Below are positions 20,973-32,918 of a DNA stretch of 64,000 bases, in pieces (position 1 is the stretch's first letter; each line of letters begins with the position of its first letter). The DNA is from Apium graveolens (lineage: Eukaryota > Streptophyta > Magnoliopsida > Apiales > Apiaceae). Location: the NCBI RefSeq assembly GCF_009905375.1, contig NC_133648.1, positions 307,474,565 through 307,538,564 of the forward strand, read 5' to 3'. The notes under the pieces were generated by a model. The model ran no database searches. It saw only the letters and a list, made by a program, of their open reading frames with translations, and was not told the DNA's origin. The position numbers were made by a program, and so were the translations under genes.

Positions 20973-22943
20973 CAAATGACAAAGAAGCATTTTTTTACCT
21001 TAGTAGCATAAGCCTTTATCCGAGGATCCCTTTGCTCATACTCTCCTGAGAAGTGCTTAACCACTAACATAGAGTCACTGAACGCCCTTAAGTGCTTCTC
21101 CTCGAGACTTCAGGCCAACTCCATTCCTGCTAGGAATCCTTTGTACTCTGCTTCGTTATTGGTGAGGGGAAATCAAACCTTATAGCCTGACATATCTCGA
21201 ACCCCTTAAGGCTGGAATGTATTTAGCCGGCCCCACACTTCTTCCCGGCGATCGAACCATCTACAAAAAGCTTCTATTTTCCCAGGGTCTGAATGAGCTT
21301 TTCTTCTGACATAAGGTCCTACGGCCCAGAAAACGTGCATTCGACCATGAAATCAGCCAAGGCTTGGGCTTTAATTATCGTTCGGGGGACGTATTCGAGG
21401 TCGAATTCCACCAATTCGATGGACCAGGCCACGATACTTCCCGAAGCTTCGGAGCTTGTCAAAATTTTCTTTAGAGGCTGGTCGGTGACAACTTGAACCG
21501 TTTGGCTCTGGAAGTAGTGTCGTAATTTTCGGGAGGCCATAACCAGCCCATATGCGAACTTTTCGGCGTTAGGATATCTCGTTTCTGTGTCCTTAAGAAC
21601 ATGAGACACGTAGAAAATAGGATGCTGGTTGCCTTCATGATTTTTTACGAGTACTACCCCCAGTGTTCTGTCGGACATGGCTTGGTAAAGCTGAAGTGTT
21701 TCCTTCGGATCATGCCTCATTAATAGTGGTGCCTTGGTGAGGTATTCCTTTACCTCCTCGAAAGCCTTTTGGCACTCGGGCCCCCACTCAAAATTCTTTA
21801 ACCCTTTAAGCATGACGAAGAAAGGGAGTGCCTTCTCGGCTGATCTGGAAATGAATCGCCAAAGGGCGGCCAATCGGCCGGTCAGCTTTTGGATATCTCG
21901 GATGCACTTAGGGGCTTCCATGTTGATATCTGCTTCGATTTTCTCAGGTTCGCCTCTATCCCATGTGCACTGACTATGTAGCCCAGGAACTTCCCACTGG
22001 ACACTCTGAAGGTGCATTTGTTCAGACTGATCCTCATATTATTTCTTTGGAGAGTTTCGAAGCATTCCTTCAAGTCTTCGGCGTGGTCTGGGAATAGGGA
22101 CTTTACAATCATGTCATCCACATAAGCCTCCATATTCTGACTGATCTGTTCTTTGAACCCCTTGTTCGCCATTCGCTGGAATATGGCTCCAGTGTTTTTA
22201 AGTCTGAATGGCATTTTAATATAAGCATAACTTCCCTTTGGAGTTATGAACGCCGTCTTAGGCACATCCTTATCATTCATGGCAATTTGATGATAACCAA
22301 AAAAAGCGTCAAGAAAACTAAGTACCTGGTATCCAGCCGTGGCATCTATTAGTTGGTCAATGCTAGGTAGGGGGTAGTGATCCTTCGGGAAGGCCTTATT
22401 GAGATCCGTGTAGTCCATGCACATCCTCCACTTTCCGTTGGATTTCTTAACGACCACCACATTTGCTAACCATTCGAGGCATTTAATCTCTTCAATGAAC
22501 TTAGCTTCCAACAACTTCTCCACTTCAGCCTCGATTTCCTTCTGTCGTTCGACTGCAAATGTCCTCTTCTTTTGCTTCACCGGTTTGGCCTCGGGCTGTA
22601 CATTCAGACAATGTTTAGCCATCTTGGGATATAAACCAGACATATCTTCCGGCCCCCAGGCGAACACATCATGGTACTGCCGAATTACCGCAATTACCTT
22701 TTTCTTCAGATCTTTCTCCATATTTCTCCCAATCCGAACCATTTTTCCCGAATGACCAGCGTAGAGTTCTACTTTTTCGGTCTCGGCCGCTGGTTCGGAG
22801 ATCGGACTTGAAAAATCTACTTCGAACTTCTCCAACTCAATGTTCAGTGTCTCTCTATTCCCACTAGGCTCTGTTTCAGCTCTTTTTCTCTTTCCAGTTT
22901 CATCTGGCTTCTCATAAGCCTGATCTTTCTCCAAGTTTTCCAA
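20973..22943 (-). pseudogene. Tat-type gypsy reverse transcriptase, RNase H and second RNase H
   Basis: RT (22943-21882) has WRMCMDYTDLNKA, FLDAFFGYHQI and the catalytic box YVDD. After a frameshift near 21900-22010, the RT connection and the first RNase H follow (22017-21319, with FYVSHVLKDTETRYP and VVTDQPLKK). The frame then stops. In shifted frames to 20973 a second, archaeal-type RNase H is readable from KLFVDGS through NNEAEYKGFLAGMELA to YEQRDPRIKAYAT. That second domain is a known Tat-clade hallmark. The last codons run directly into the copia LTR end, so the integrase is missing. Confidence 0.9.
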
Positions 22944-23017
22944 GATTATAATTCAGGCAGTTTTCTGATCGCCCCTCATCTCTCCTACCCCTTTTCTCGG
23001 TTAGGAATTTAAGCTTG

Positions 23018-23022
23018 ATATG
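23018..23022. repeat. target-site duplication ATATG (left copy)
   Basis: Identical to 37333-37337. The two copies flank the TG...CA ends of the long-LTR gypsy. Confidence 0.92.
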
Positions 23023-26000
23023 TGTAATAACCCCCAAAATTTTGAACTTTTTGTAACCCTTATGAATAGTGCTTTTGCTGAATGAGAAAACTTTTCATGC
23101 CACACTATGTAGGGGTTCTGTTATGGATATTTTGAGATTTTATTAGTACTCTATATGGTATATAAGTGTATGTAAAGATCGTCAGAATCCAATTTCCGAA
23201 CACTTTGATTTTTCCCGGAAATCCACTAGATACGAAAAGAATTGAGTATAAGGTAACAGGATAAAAAGGATTTAAATTAAAGTATTATAAGAGAGGATCA
23301 TAAAAGGATTATAATGTATTGATAAAGGTTAAGGAAACCCAAGTAATAAGATCCCGGGTATTATCCCTCAAACGATAAACGAAAGCAAAAGTTAAGCGAA
23401 CCGTATAACAGATGAGCGGTCATTAGGCAAACAATTAGGAAGTTAATCAAGGAGGTTAGGGATGATGAGGTCATCCAACCAATAAGAAGAGGGCAAGTAA
23501 GGGATGATGACATCATAAGCATGACATAAGCATGACATAAGGGGAAGGAGATGTGGTTGATTTAAAACCACACAAAGTCAAGGTTAGAAAGGTAATTACC
23601 TAAAAACAAAACAAAAACAACCAAGCTAGCCAAAACAAATCAAAGCAAACACAAAATTATTTCATTTCTTCAACATTGCTCTCGGCTTTTTCTTCTTTTC
23701 AAAGGAAGAAAAATCAAAAATCAAGTTCAAAGCATTGTTAAATCACAAGGTAATTATCTAAGGTTCCTTGTACATAGATATGGATATCCTATAAGTTTAA
23801 GCTTCTAATTCCTTCACAATCTCTTCCAATAAATCAAGGAAGAAGATGGTTAATAGTAACCTTCAAGAAATAACTTTGGTTTTCTTGATTTTTTAGGAAA
23901 GTTCAAGGTAGCTTAAGCATAGATCAAGGCTTCCATGGGCATTCCAAGGATCTTTCATTGATTAAAAGCTTCAAGGAAGGTATAACATCTCCAAACCCTA
24001 GATTTACTTTGTATATTAGGATGATTTTGATAATTATGGTAAAGAGTAGCTTGATGCTTGTTGGTTTAGAGTTTGGGTTGGAAAGGTAGTGAATTAAAGG
24101 TTGAAATTTTATGGTTTGGTTAAAGGACTTAAGTATAGTTTAAATTCAAGTTTAAGAATAAGTATAAATTGTTAATGTTAAGTTGATTGGGGCTGTTATG
24201 ATGTAGTGAGGATGGATTTTGGTTGTATGGATGGATTGGGATTGATTGGTGGTTGAATTGGAATGGTATAAAATTGGGAAATCGCGTAAACATAGCCGTC
24301 GTAATGTCCGATTTACTTTAGGCTGTTTTTGTTCTTAACATTAGGACCCGTGAACTCACTGCTAGGTTTTGACCATTGCCATGTTTAGATAGTTCATGTT
24401 ACGAGCTTCTTTTTGATATGTGGTACGCTTGAATCCGATGTACGGTTTAGGAGAAACGACCGTATGAAGTAACGGCGTTTCGCGACCAAACCATTACCCC
24501 TCGCCTTACGTTGAAACCTTGGTTAAGGACTTAAATGACTAATTGGGGTATGAAACATTTATGTAAAGTGTATTAGGCAGTTGGTAATACACTCGCAAAA
24601 GAATCGTCTTAAAACCCTTAATGGTTAATTTATTAAAAATGGTGGAGCCGAGGGTACTCGAGCGACTTAAGTAAATAGTTAAGCGCGAAAGCGAACGTTA
24701 GGACTCTAAATGGTTAAAGTCTAGTTTCTTAAGCGACCGGGGTTTAATTCCGACTTATGTTGTTGTTCATAGGTTATCGGACCCACTCTAAGCTTAAGTC
24801 TATCCGGGAGCACTCAGGCAAGTTTTCTACCCGTATAACTGTTGTTGTGATGTATATGTGTATATGCATGATCTTGCGATAAATGCATATTTGTTATTAG
24901 CAAATTCTTGCGATATATTGTAGCATGTGATATGGTATATATGCATGCCTGTTTCATATTCTTGATTTATATATCTGTTGGTTCAATGCTTATAGTTGCA
25001 TAATACATATGCTAGAGATAAGCGGTATTTGAGTTTACCCTTAGTATAGGGGATCAAAAGGTGAACATATTTCTAAACCGTGAGTCGATGTTCCCGAGTA
25101 TAATATATATATATATTTTCATATATATATGGTTATAGTTTTCAAAACTATTAATCGAATAAGGTTTATTCGATAACTTTAACTTTATTTTATTTAATGA
25201 ATATTATTTATAATATTCATTTGAGGGCTTATGACTCAGTTATATTATTTAATGAATATTATTTGAATATTCATTTGAGGATGTATGACTCTGTTTATTT
25301 TATTTAATGAATATTATTTATAATATTCATTCGAGGGCTTATGACTCAGTTATATTATTTAATGAATATTATTTGAATATTCATTTGAGGATGTATGACT
25401 CCGTTTATTTTATTTAATGAATATTATTTATAATATTCATTCGAGGGCTTGTGACTCAGTTATATTATTTAATGAATATTATTTGAATATTCATTTGAGG
25501 ATGTATGACTCCGTTTATTTTATTTAATGAATATTAATTATAATATTCATTCGAGGTATTATGACTCCGCTTATTATTTAATAATATTCTTTATTTTATT
25601 AAAGAATAATGTTTCGATAATCAAACTTATTTTCGATTATTCAAATAAAGATAGTACTTTCGTATAAGTATATCTTTGGTTATTTAATACTCATTTCAAG
25701 TATAAGTTTCACAACTTCTACTTCAAGTTATTTATATAGAGATTATCCTTATGGGAATATTATTTAATAATATTCAGATATTTTCTAATATATTGGGACT
25801 GATTTACTTTATTAAATCAGCATTACTCCAAACACTCTTTAAAGTGTTTTCGAGTCTTCAAAATGATTTTTAAAGGTTAGAGCGGATCCCAAAACTCGTT
25901 TTCAAATTTAAGATCTTCCTTTTTGAAGGGGACTTGAATACTCGCTCAAAAATCTAAGGGATCCGGCTCTGTGGTGTATTTTATATTCGCAACAAGGTTG

Positions 26001-27332
26001 CTGTTTTGATAAATGAATTGATTACTTACCCAACGTTCGGGAAGTAAGTCCATCTAATTGAGTCGGCATAAGCGACAGGCCGGGGTACGGTCTATCAAAG
26101 TGTAAGTGGTTGGGTGGCAGTCCATCAACGCGTGAGAGGCCGGGTGGCGGTCCAGCACAAGGTCCTTATGTGGCCAAGGTGATGACCGGTGAGGGATTCA
26201 TCCATCTACTAGTAGAAAAGATTACTTATTGGTATATTTGCCTGATCAGCAAGATATCAGGTTTATGCCAAAATTTCTTTTCTTTCCAAATTCATTGGAT
26301 ATTGTAACTCTGTTCATACTTTACATGACAGAGGTTTTCAGGAAATGTATGAGAGATATATATAGGTGTATATATATATCGGGACTTAATGAAGTATCTC
26401 GTAACTTCATTTCATTCAATAATATTTCAAAGATTGAATCTATTCAAGTATTATCTTGTAGTCTCATCTATGTGATGAACTTTTGAAACTAATTATAACT
26501 TCAACGGTGGTAGTTCAAGTAGTATTTGGAAAAGATATAAGTATATTGGAGTATCTTGTAACTTTATCTTTTAAACTTATATCTAGTAAATGATTATCTT
26601 TTGCATGTCAAAGATTTTCGGAAAAACGTTGAGACAAGGTTAGATATATGAGATCACCTTGCAACGATATTTTTATACAGATATAAACTGGAACTCTGTG
26701 TATATTATACATGTCAGAGGATTTCAAAGATTGTGAAAAATATATATATGTATATATACTGAATATTTTGCGACTTCATCACATTAAGATATCAAACTTG
26801 GTTCATTTCTTTTGACCAAGACTTTCATGAGTACTATGAGAAGGCTCATATATTGTTAATCATTATACATATTATTTTGGTGGGCTTGTTGCTCACCCTT
26901 GCTTTCTTCTTTCATAACACAATAACAGATAGAAAAGATGAACAGGACCAAGCTCCCAATTCGCGAGCGGATAGGAAACGTTCCGCAGTTTCCTATAGGC
27001 ATTGATGTCGCTGTAGCTGAGGTAGGAACTACCAATAGGCTAGGCTTCAACTTTTGATGTACCAGATTTATGTATATTTATGAATTGTAATAATGGCAAA
27101 GAAATGTAAATTATTCAGAAACCCTTTTAAGGTGTATTGGCAGATAATTGTGGAATAAAATGACTTGTGATTATTTTTGGATATTCATCTCTGAGACTAT
27201 AACTTGTGGTGTGTGTGTTTATTGTGGGGTCACAGTACAGAGTAGTTGATTATTTATTAAGATTGGGTGTTATTAAGGGAAATGGAACTCGTGACAACCC
27301 GGATCCTCGACCCCGGATTTGGGGGTGTTACA
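23023..27332 (+). repeat. 5' LTR of the long-LTR gypsy (4310 bp)
   Basis: Starts TGTAATAACCCCC and ends GGGGGTGTTACA. A possible TATA-like TTTAAA (23561) inside the inverted repeat GTGGTT...AAACCAC is followed by an AAAACAAAAC leader and CTTTTTCTTCTTTTC. If this is the start site, R plus U5 span over 3.5 kb. It contains a 110-bp tandem repeat array (25184-25569), a tandem GGGTGGC(A/G)GTCCA block (about 26110-26155) and a short ORF near the end (26938-27021) discussed as ORF0 exon 1. Confidence 0.93.
25184..25569. repeat. 110-bp tandem repeat with internal palindromes (3 units plus a partial)
   Basis: Each unit has two half-units built on AATGAATATTATTT...ATTCATT palindromes followed by GAGGGCTT(A/G)TGACTCAG or GAGGATGTATGACTC(T/C)G. 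The sister LTR has four units plus the partial (35076-35571). This accounts for the 104-bp length difference between the LTRs together with small AT dinucleotide changes. Confidence 0.9.
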
Positions 27333-27726
27333 GAAATGGTATCAGAGCTAAGCGTTATAAACCTCAGAGATGATGTGACGTTAAGATAATAAGTTCACTA
27401 AGATAATAAGAACTATTGCCAAGTTCATAGTCGGGCTACCAAACGTAGTACTGACAGTTAAAACCCTTATGGGAACCCTTATAAATATCGTGATAGAAGC
27501 GTAGTTCGTTATCGTATATCGTAGCGGGACTCCGAACCCTGAGGTAGAGGAGTAACAGCGCGATGATGTTTTATTACTAATTGGAGATCGGATTGTGGAT
27601 CCGATAGAGCGTCCTAACACGGGACCGGATGATGTTCATATTGAGGATGTAGCGGTTGAGGATGTTGTCCTAGAAAGGATTATTACTGAAAAGGATCCCA
27701 TGGAGGATCCTGACAAGAATGAATAA
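26938..27726 (+). CDS. candidate spliced upstream ORF (ORF0-like) spanning LTR and primer site
   Basis: A 28-codon ORF (26938-27021, starting MNRTKLPIRERIG) sits in the LTR and ends at GAG followed by GTAGGA, a possible splice donor. After the primer site a frame opens at 27559 right after a CAG acceptor and encodes 55 mostly acidic residues (DPIERPNTGPDDVHIEDV) to a stop at 27726. Joining gives phase 0 and removes 537 nt including the primer site. The acceptor has a poor pyrimidine tract, so alone this would be weak. It is listed because the neighbouring chromovirus has the same layout with much better splice sites. Function unknown. The second exon may be all that remains of a longer protein. 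Confidence 0.35.
27337..27348 (+). promoter_or_regulatory. primer-binding site (initiator tRNA-Met)
   Basis: TGGTATCAGAGC, four bases after the LTR end; a perfect match to the 3' end of initiator tRNA-Met. Confidence 0.95.
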
Positions 27727-27832
27727 AGGACCACTGATGAATTGATGACCATGGTTAGGTCGACTACCAGAGGTAGGATTGGTCGGTCACTACCGGAGGT
27801 TCGTTCAAGTTTGTAAAGATAGTAGCCCCCTT

Positions 27833-28620
27833 TAACGCGGCTTACTCGTAAGACTGAGAAGTTCGAATGGACAGAGAAATGCGAGAACAGCTTTCAAGAA
27901 CTGAAGCAAAGGTTGGTGACGGCCCCTATGCTGGCGTTGCCGGATGGAAAAGGAGATTTTTTGAAGTGTAGTGACGCTTCACACAAGGGCTTAGGGTGCG
28001 TGCTTATGCAGCACGGTAAGGTAATCGCGTACACGTCAAGACAATTAAGGTAATATGAAATTCGATATCCCCACCCATGAGCTTGGGCTCGTGGCAATAG
28101 TTTTTCCCTAAAGATTGGAGGCACTACTTGTATGGAGAGAATTACGAGAATTACCTAAGCCATAAGTGCTCTAGTACATTTTCACGCAGATAAGAGCTCA
28201 ACATGCGCCAGAGGAGGTGGTTAGAGTTAATCAAGGATTACGATTATGAGATTCTTTATCATCCAGGGAAAGCCAAAATGGTGCCTAATGCCCTTATTAT
28301 AAAAGAGAGACTTAAGATGAAAATGTCTTTGGGAGAGTTGATAAGAGATTTTGAGGAAATGGAAATAGAAGTGAAGGTAACCGGAGCCGGTACTGAAAAG
28401 CTGTTTGAGATTGAAATACAACCCGAATTATTGGAAAATATCATATTGTGCCAAGAAAAAGTGATGAATGAAGGCAGAGAGCCAATAAATAGAGAAGAGA
28501 TTAATACCGAGAAAGATGATAAGGGAATAATGAGGTATTCCTACAGAATTTGGGTTCCAAACGTTTAAGAGCTTAAGGACTGGATCTTAGATGAAATCCA
28601 TAGCTCGAGGAATAAGATTT
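27833..28620 (+). pseudogene. displaced RNase H / integrase-N fragment located before gag
   Basis: Broken frames encode chromovirus RNase H ([38 protein letters not shown], then after damage [16 protein letters not shown] and PGKAKMV). The connection to integrase follows, with DDKGIMRYSYRIWVPNV. It resembles the same segment of the chromovirus at 55300-55985. Normal gypsy order would put this after RT. Here it lies between the leader and gag remnants, and a second, more decayed RNase H end occurs at 30640. It was therefore most likely acquired by template switching from a related element. Confidence 0.7.
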
Positions 28621-28865
28621 AGGGCAAACCCCGAATGTGATAGTCAGTGAGATTGCCATTAAGAAAGAAGGAGCCCATAACATAATGAAGTGGATAACAA
28701 GGATTTTAACGTATAAGATAACCCCAAGTATGGGAGAAGGATGAAATATTTCATACTAAGGAAACAGAAAGTCGAGTAAGGAAAGGAGACCCGAGATGGT
28801 ACTCCTATACGGCAATTCATGGACCTGTCTAAAAAGAACTTAGACTATTATCCCCAACCACCACC

Positions 28866-29260
28866 TTGAGGAAACAATGCGGTAGGAAATTCTTTCATGA
28901 CCTTTAAGTCGCTAAGCTCTCAGAGTTCCAAGGAACAAGCTGACCTAGCCGAGGCAAGAGCCTGGCTAAAGGAAATAGAGGAATCATTTGAGATTCTGAA
29001 TGATTGACGAATCACAAAAGACTCTTTTGTCACTTACCCTCCTAAGAGAGAGACCACCCGCTGGTGAAAGGCCTAGGAAGGCACGGAGCAAGAGATTGTA
29101 ATAAACTGATTTAAGTTTAGTCAATTGTTTTCAGGAAAGTACTTCCCAAGGTTATGGAGATAGTGTAAAAGCTTTAGAGCCAAAACAAAGGCAGATGAGT
29201 ATGATGAATTATGAATCTAAGTTGTAAAAGTTGTCAAGATTCGTTCTGAGGACACGAATC
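28866..29260 (+). pseudogene. gypsy gag remnant
   Basis: Decayed frames contain ADLAEARAWLKEIEESFEIL, a VTYPPK stretch and FSGKYFPRLW. These correspond to the EA..WL.EIE..FE and F...Y.P positions of the plant retrotransposon gag capsid domain. A weaker TKADEYDEL follows. Stops and indels are frequent. No zinc knuckle was recognised. Confidence 0.6.
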
Positions 29261-32160
29261 CAGAATGACGGGATGTTTGAAATCAATGCTTATGTTGTGT
29301 TGGTTCATGAAATATTGATAAGAGAAAGGAAAATAAAAAGAAACTGAAGTGGAAAGGAATATGAAGGCAATAGAGTTTGAGGAATGATAGGGGAGTTGGG
29401 TATGAGGAAAACCTAAAGACTCGTAGCAATAGAAATAGAAAAGTATGTAATCGTCAGGATGAGGGTGATTCACCATGAGTTAAATTGATGGTTGAAGGCA
29501 TAAGAGATACATATATTTTATCCCATATAAGTTACGAGGATTTGAGGAAACCTTGAGATAGTTCGAAGGATAAATATTGAGACGCGGATAGATTGAGGAG
29601 ACAAGGAAGTAAGAAATCAGGAAAATTGGATGAAGGAAGTGACCTTCAAGAATGTGAAGTGTAAGACCGGTGGCTCGATACCCAGAAAGGGAGACGCCAG
29701 GTATGAAAGATATCCCAGCATTGAGGTGACTGTTGAGATAAACAACAAAAGTAAATAAGGAATTATTAAGAAGAAGTTCACGTTGAACACGACCAATATC
29801 TTCCAGAACATCCTCGTTATCGTTACCAAATTAGGCAAGAAAAGCGGATAACCGTTGTTATCTTTTGGAGGCCATATTGATTGACCTCATTTTGAATACA
29901 GATGTTATTGTGAAATTAGGCATATACTATCGAGGTGGAAATGATTGAATAAGACACCCTTATCAGGAATATATGACTTGATTTATCCATGGAAGGATGC
30001 ATGTACCTTTTTAAAGGTGGAATTAAGGATAGAACATCAGTAACTTAAAACAAATCCTAGGGGAATGCATAAAGGTTGGCATTTCACCCTTAATAGGGAT
30101 AGTATGAGTTTTGACAGTATGAATTGGAAAGGATTAAGGTAATAACAACCTTTAAGTATCAGTCGAGAAATTTTTCAGAAGTATATAGACAATGATTCTG
30201 GTATTAGTAAATGGTATTTTGATATGCCCTGTATCTAGAGAATACAGGAGGAACGATTCAAGGATAACCTTAGAGGTTTTACAAGGAGAAAGGTAATATT
30301 CAAAATTCTCAAGAATAAAAATGTTGATAAAGGAAATGTGACGTAATTATAACGATGCCAAGTGGGGCACGTGTTAAACCACGAGAAAGTATGGATCGAA
30401 CCAGTAATGGTCGAAATTGTTCAGGGCAATTAGGACTTAAGATAAAAGATGTTCTAAGTATGATTGAGAGTTAGTCGTGACAGTGATTAACCTCTAAAGA
30501 CTGAGGCAATAACTTATGGAAAAATGGTGATATATTTTTTTTACTCATTAGATTTTAAGGAAAACATCTTCACATAAGCTGTGATTGAAATGAGGTAGAA
30601 AATATATTTGGAGGTGGTTAAAATGACATTGACTGTAAGGAAATTTTACTATCAGGAAAGGCCAAAGAGGTGGCCGACACTTTAAAGGTAAGAGGATAAT
30701 TATAGGCGCTTGTGCCAAAGGAATACAGTGATGATGGTTAAAGCTATGAGGGTTGTATTATGGTTTGGAAGATTGACATTCCTTCTGATGACTGTGCAAT
30801 ACCCAACCGTAATAGTAGTTGGTAAAGGTTTAATTCGTGTAATCGCCATGAGCGGGCTATCTATCTCAGAAGATACTATCTTGAGATAAGCCAAGACCAT
30901 GTTTCAAAAAGGACTAGATGAACCCTTGAGTTAAGTCTTCTATTTAGGGCATACGATTAAAAATGGTATTAACCTGATATCGTTGCTTTGACTGAAACTC
31001 TTCTGCAATTTTATCTACTTCATGTCATGAAAGTACGTCAGAGTTTGGAGTGTTCTTCATGAATTATGATTGGTGATTATGTTAACTCCTTAGAAGTATT
31101 CTATACGACATGTATGGACTCCGTATGGTTAGATATTAATATTTGATGGAACGTGAATGACGACAGTAGGTCAGTAGTGGACCATAGTAATGCAACAATG
31201 ATTATGCGAGTAATGAGCTGATTACAACCGTGAGAGCTGTATTGGAATGGATGTTGAGATTGAGTACCACTAATCGGGTCGTGGTAGTGTATAAGTTATC
31301 ATTGATAGACTAATTAAGTAGAGTATCTACCTATTGAATATTTATTCCCTCTTATGAGAAGAGAGTCATATTACTATATGAGGAAGGTTGCGGTGCAAGC
31401 ATAGAATTCTAGTAACGATGATGTCTAGAATGAGATCCCAGATTCGATTTTCGATATCGAGGGAGTTTCAAAGGTGATTTTGTATAAGCTCGAGGAAGAG
31501 CAAGGGTCCATAGAATGATGGACGGAATAGCAAAAATATTTAAGCATGTGAAATGTGATGCGATAATACTTGATATATATACACATATGTTTTGTTCTCC
31601 TATGACAAACCTCTATAGTTCAGAGGTAGGTTCCAAGCCAGATATTTTGTGGCAGTATATTTTTTTCATATATACAATTCTCTTCAATTCGTTCTTTTCT
31701 CTTCTTTTCATTTCATATAAACTGAGAAGAACAACCCTTCCAGAAGGGGAGGTATTTCCGAATGACTATCTATCTGTGTGATAGAAGCCGAGTAGGATAC
31801 TAGCTATTGTTCAATTGCTTGTCAAGTACTAAAGGCTGGCCACCTTCTGTACTGACTATGCAATGTAACAAGTGTTCATGATCATAGTGATCTCTTAATA
31901 AATTCTTTTACTTCTATATGAAGGACTAAGCTTTCGAAGATGGAAGCAGCTAAATGAAGTAGTATCAGTACGGTGGTATTCCGATCCTAACAAATTCGTG
32001 ATACTAAGGTTGACATGGTTATTAAAAGATTATAGAACGCTAACGAGCAAAAGTGTAACCAGTATAGTATTATGTACGGAAGATAGTAACGCTTACGAAT
32101 TAGAAAAGAAAGGGTATTGAGAAGGAAAAGCTCTAATGCTAAAAGCTATAATGCTAGAAG
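29261..32160 (+). other. highly degenerate gypsy pol (PR, RT, RNase H end, integrase N-part)
   Basis: No ORF of significance. The only clear landmark is GKAKEVADTLK at about 30655-30687, the degenerate end of RNase H (normally [11 protein letters not shown]). It fixes the second RNase H copy in normal position after gag. The stretch around 30940-30975 (FYLGHTIKNG-like) may be the RT connection but is uncertain. Most of the remainder is too decayed to assign. Confidence 0.45.
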
Positions 32161-32870
32161 CTATGATGAGAGCCGGTGTAATAGACTTGAAAGAATTTGG
32201 AATGATCACTTAACGCGGATTGAGTTTTCTTACAACAATAGATCATATGTCAGTATTGAGATATCGCCTTATGAGATCCTTGAGGGAAGACAATGTCGAT
32301 CTCCCTTATGTTAGGATGAAGTTATAAGAGCGCAAGATGCTCGAACCCGCAGTAGTCCAAAGGACCAGGGATATAATAGATCTAATCAGAGGACGGCTGG
32401 TAGTAACCCAAGATGGACATAAGAGGTATGCTGATTTGACTCGAAAGGACAAAGAGTATGAAATAGGGGACCTAGTAATGTTATAGGTATCCCTTGGAAA
32501 GGATTGATGAGATTCAGAAAGAAAGAAAAGCTAAGTCCACAATTTGTCGGACCCTTGGATATACTAAAACATATTGGGAAGTTAGAATACGAGCTAGCCC
32601 TACCCCCGAACCTGTAGCAAGTTCATAACGTGTTCCACGTATCAATGTTAAGAAAGTGTAATTCGGATGCCAGATAAATAGGAGCATATGAGCGCATAGA
32701 CAAGCAACCCGACGTAACCTATATGGAGCAACCAGGAAGGGTTATAGAGTGAAAAGGATCAAGTGCTTAGGAGAAGGGTTATCAAACTAGGCAGAGTTTG
32801 GTAGTAGGACCACAATGTGGGAAAATTTACTCGAGAGTTAGAAAGTGCAATGCTAAGAGAGTATCCCTAT
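32160..32870 (+). pseudogene. integrase C-terminal remnant of the long-LTR gypsy
   Basis: Frames encode WNDHLTRIEFSYNNRSYVSI, YEILEGRQCRSPLC, then WKGLMRF and KLSPQFVGPLDILKHIGKLEYELALP, followed by HNVFHVSMLRK. This is the C-terminal integrase (GPY/F) region of chromoviruses. The following YMEQPGRVIE may be the beginning of a former chromodomain. Several stops interrupt it. Confidence 0.75.
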
Positions 32871-32901
32871 TCATTTTCTATCTGATTCCGGGACGGAATC
32901 A

Positions 32902-32918
32902 TTTTAAGGAGGGGAGAC
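32902..32918 (+). promoter_or_regulatory. polypurine tract of the long-LTR gypsy
   Basis: TTTTAAGGAGGGGAGAC directly precedes the LTR start at 32919. The same sequence in reverse precedes the minus-strand LTR at 45290. Confidence 0.92.

Noticed and set aside
26229..26486. An 85-codon ORF in the long LTR, present also at 36231-36488
   Set aside because: Its conservation is fully explained by the recent identity of the two LTRs. The composition is AT-rich and no start context, domain or splice logic supports it.
26856..27050. Minus-strand ORF of 64 codons, repeated at 36856-37050
   Set aside because: Antisense to the LTR end and to the ORF0-like exon; a shadow frame.
28203..28568. 121-codon ORF as an independent gene
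   Set aside because: It is the RNase H/integrase junction of a gypsy pol, recognisable from [14 protein letters not shown] and RIWVPNV, so not a separate gene.
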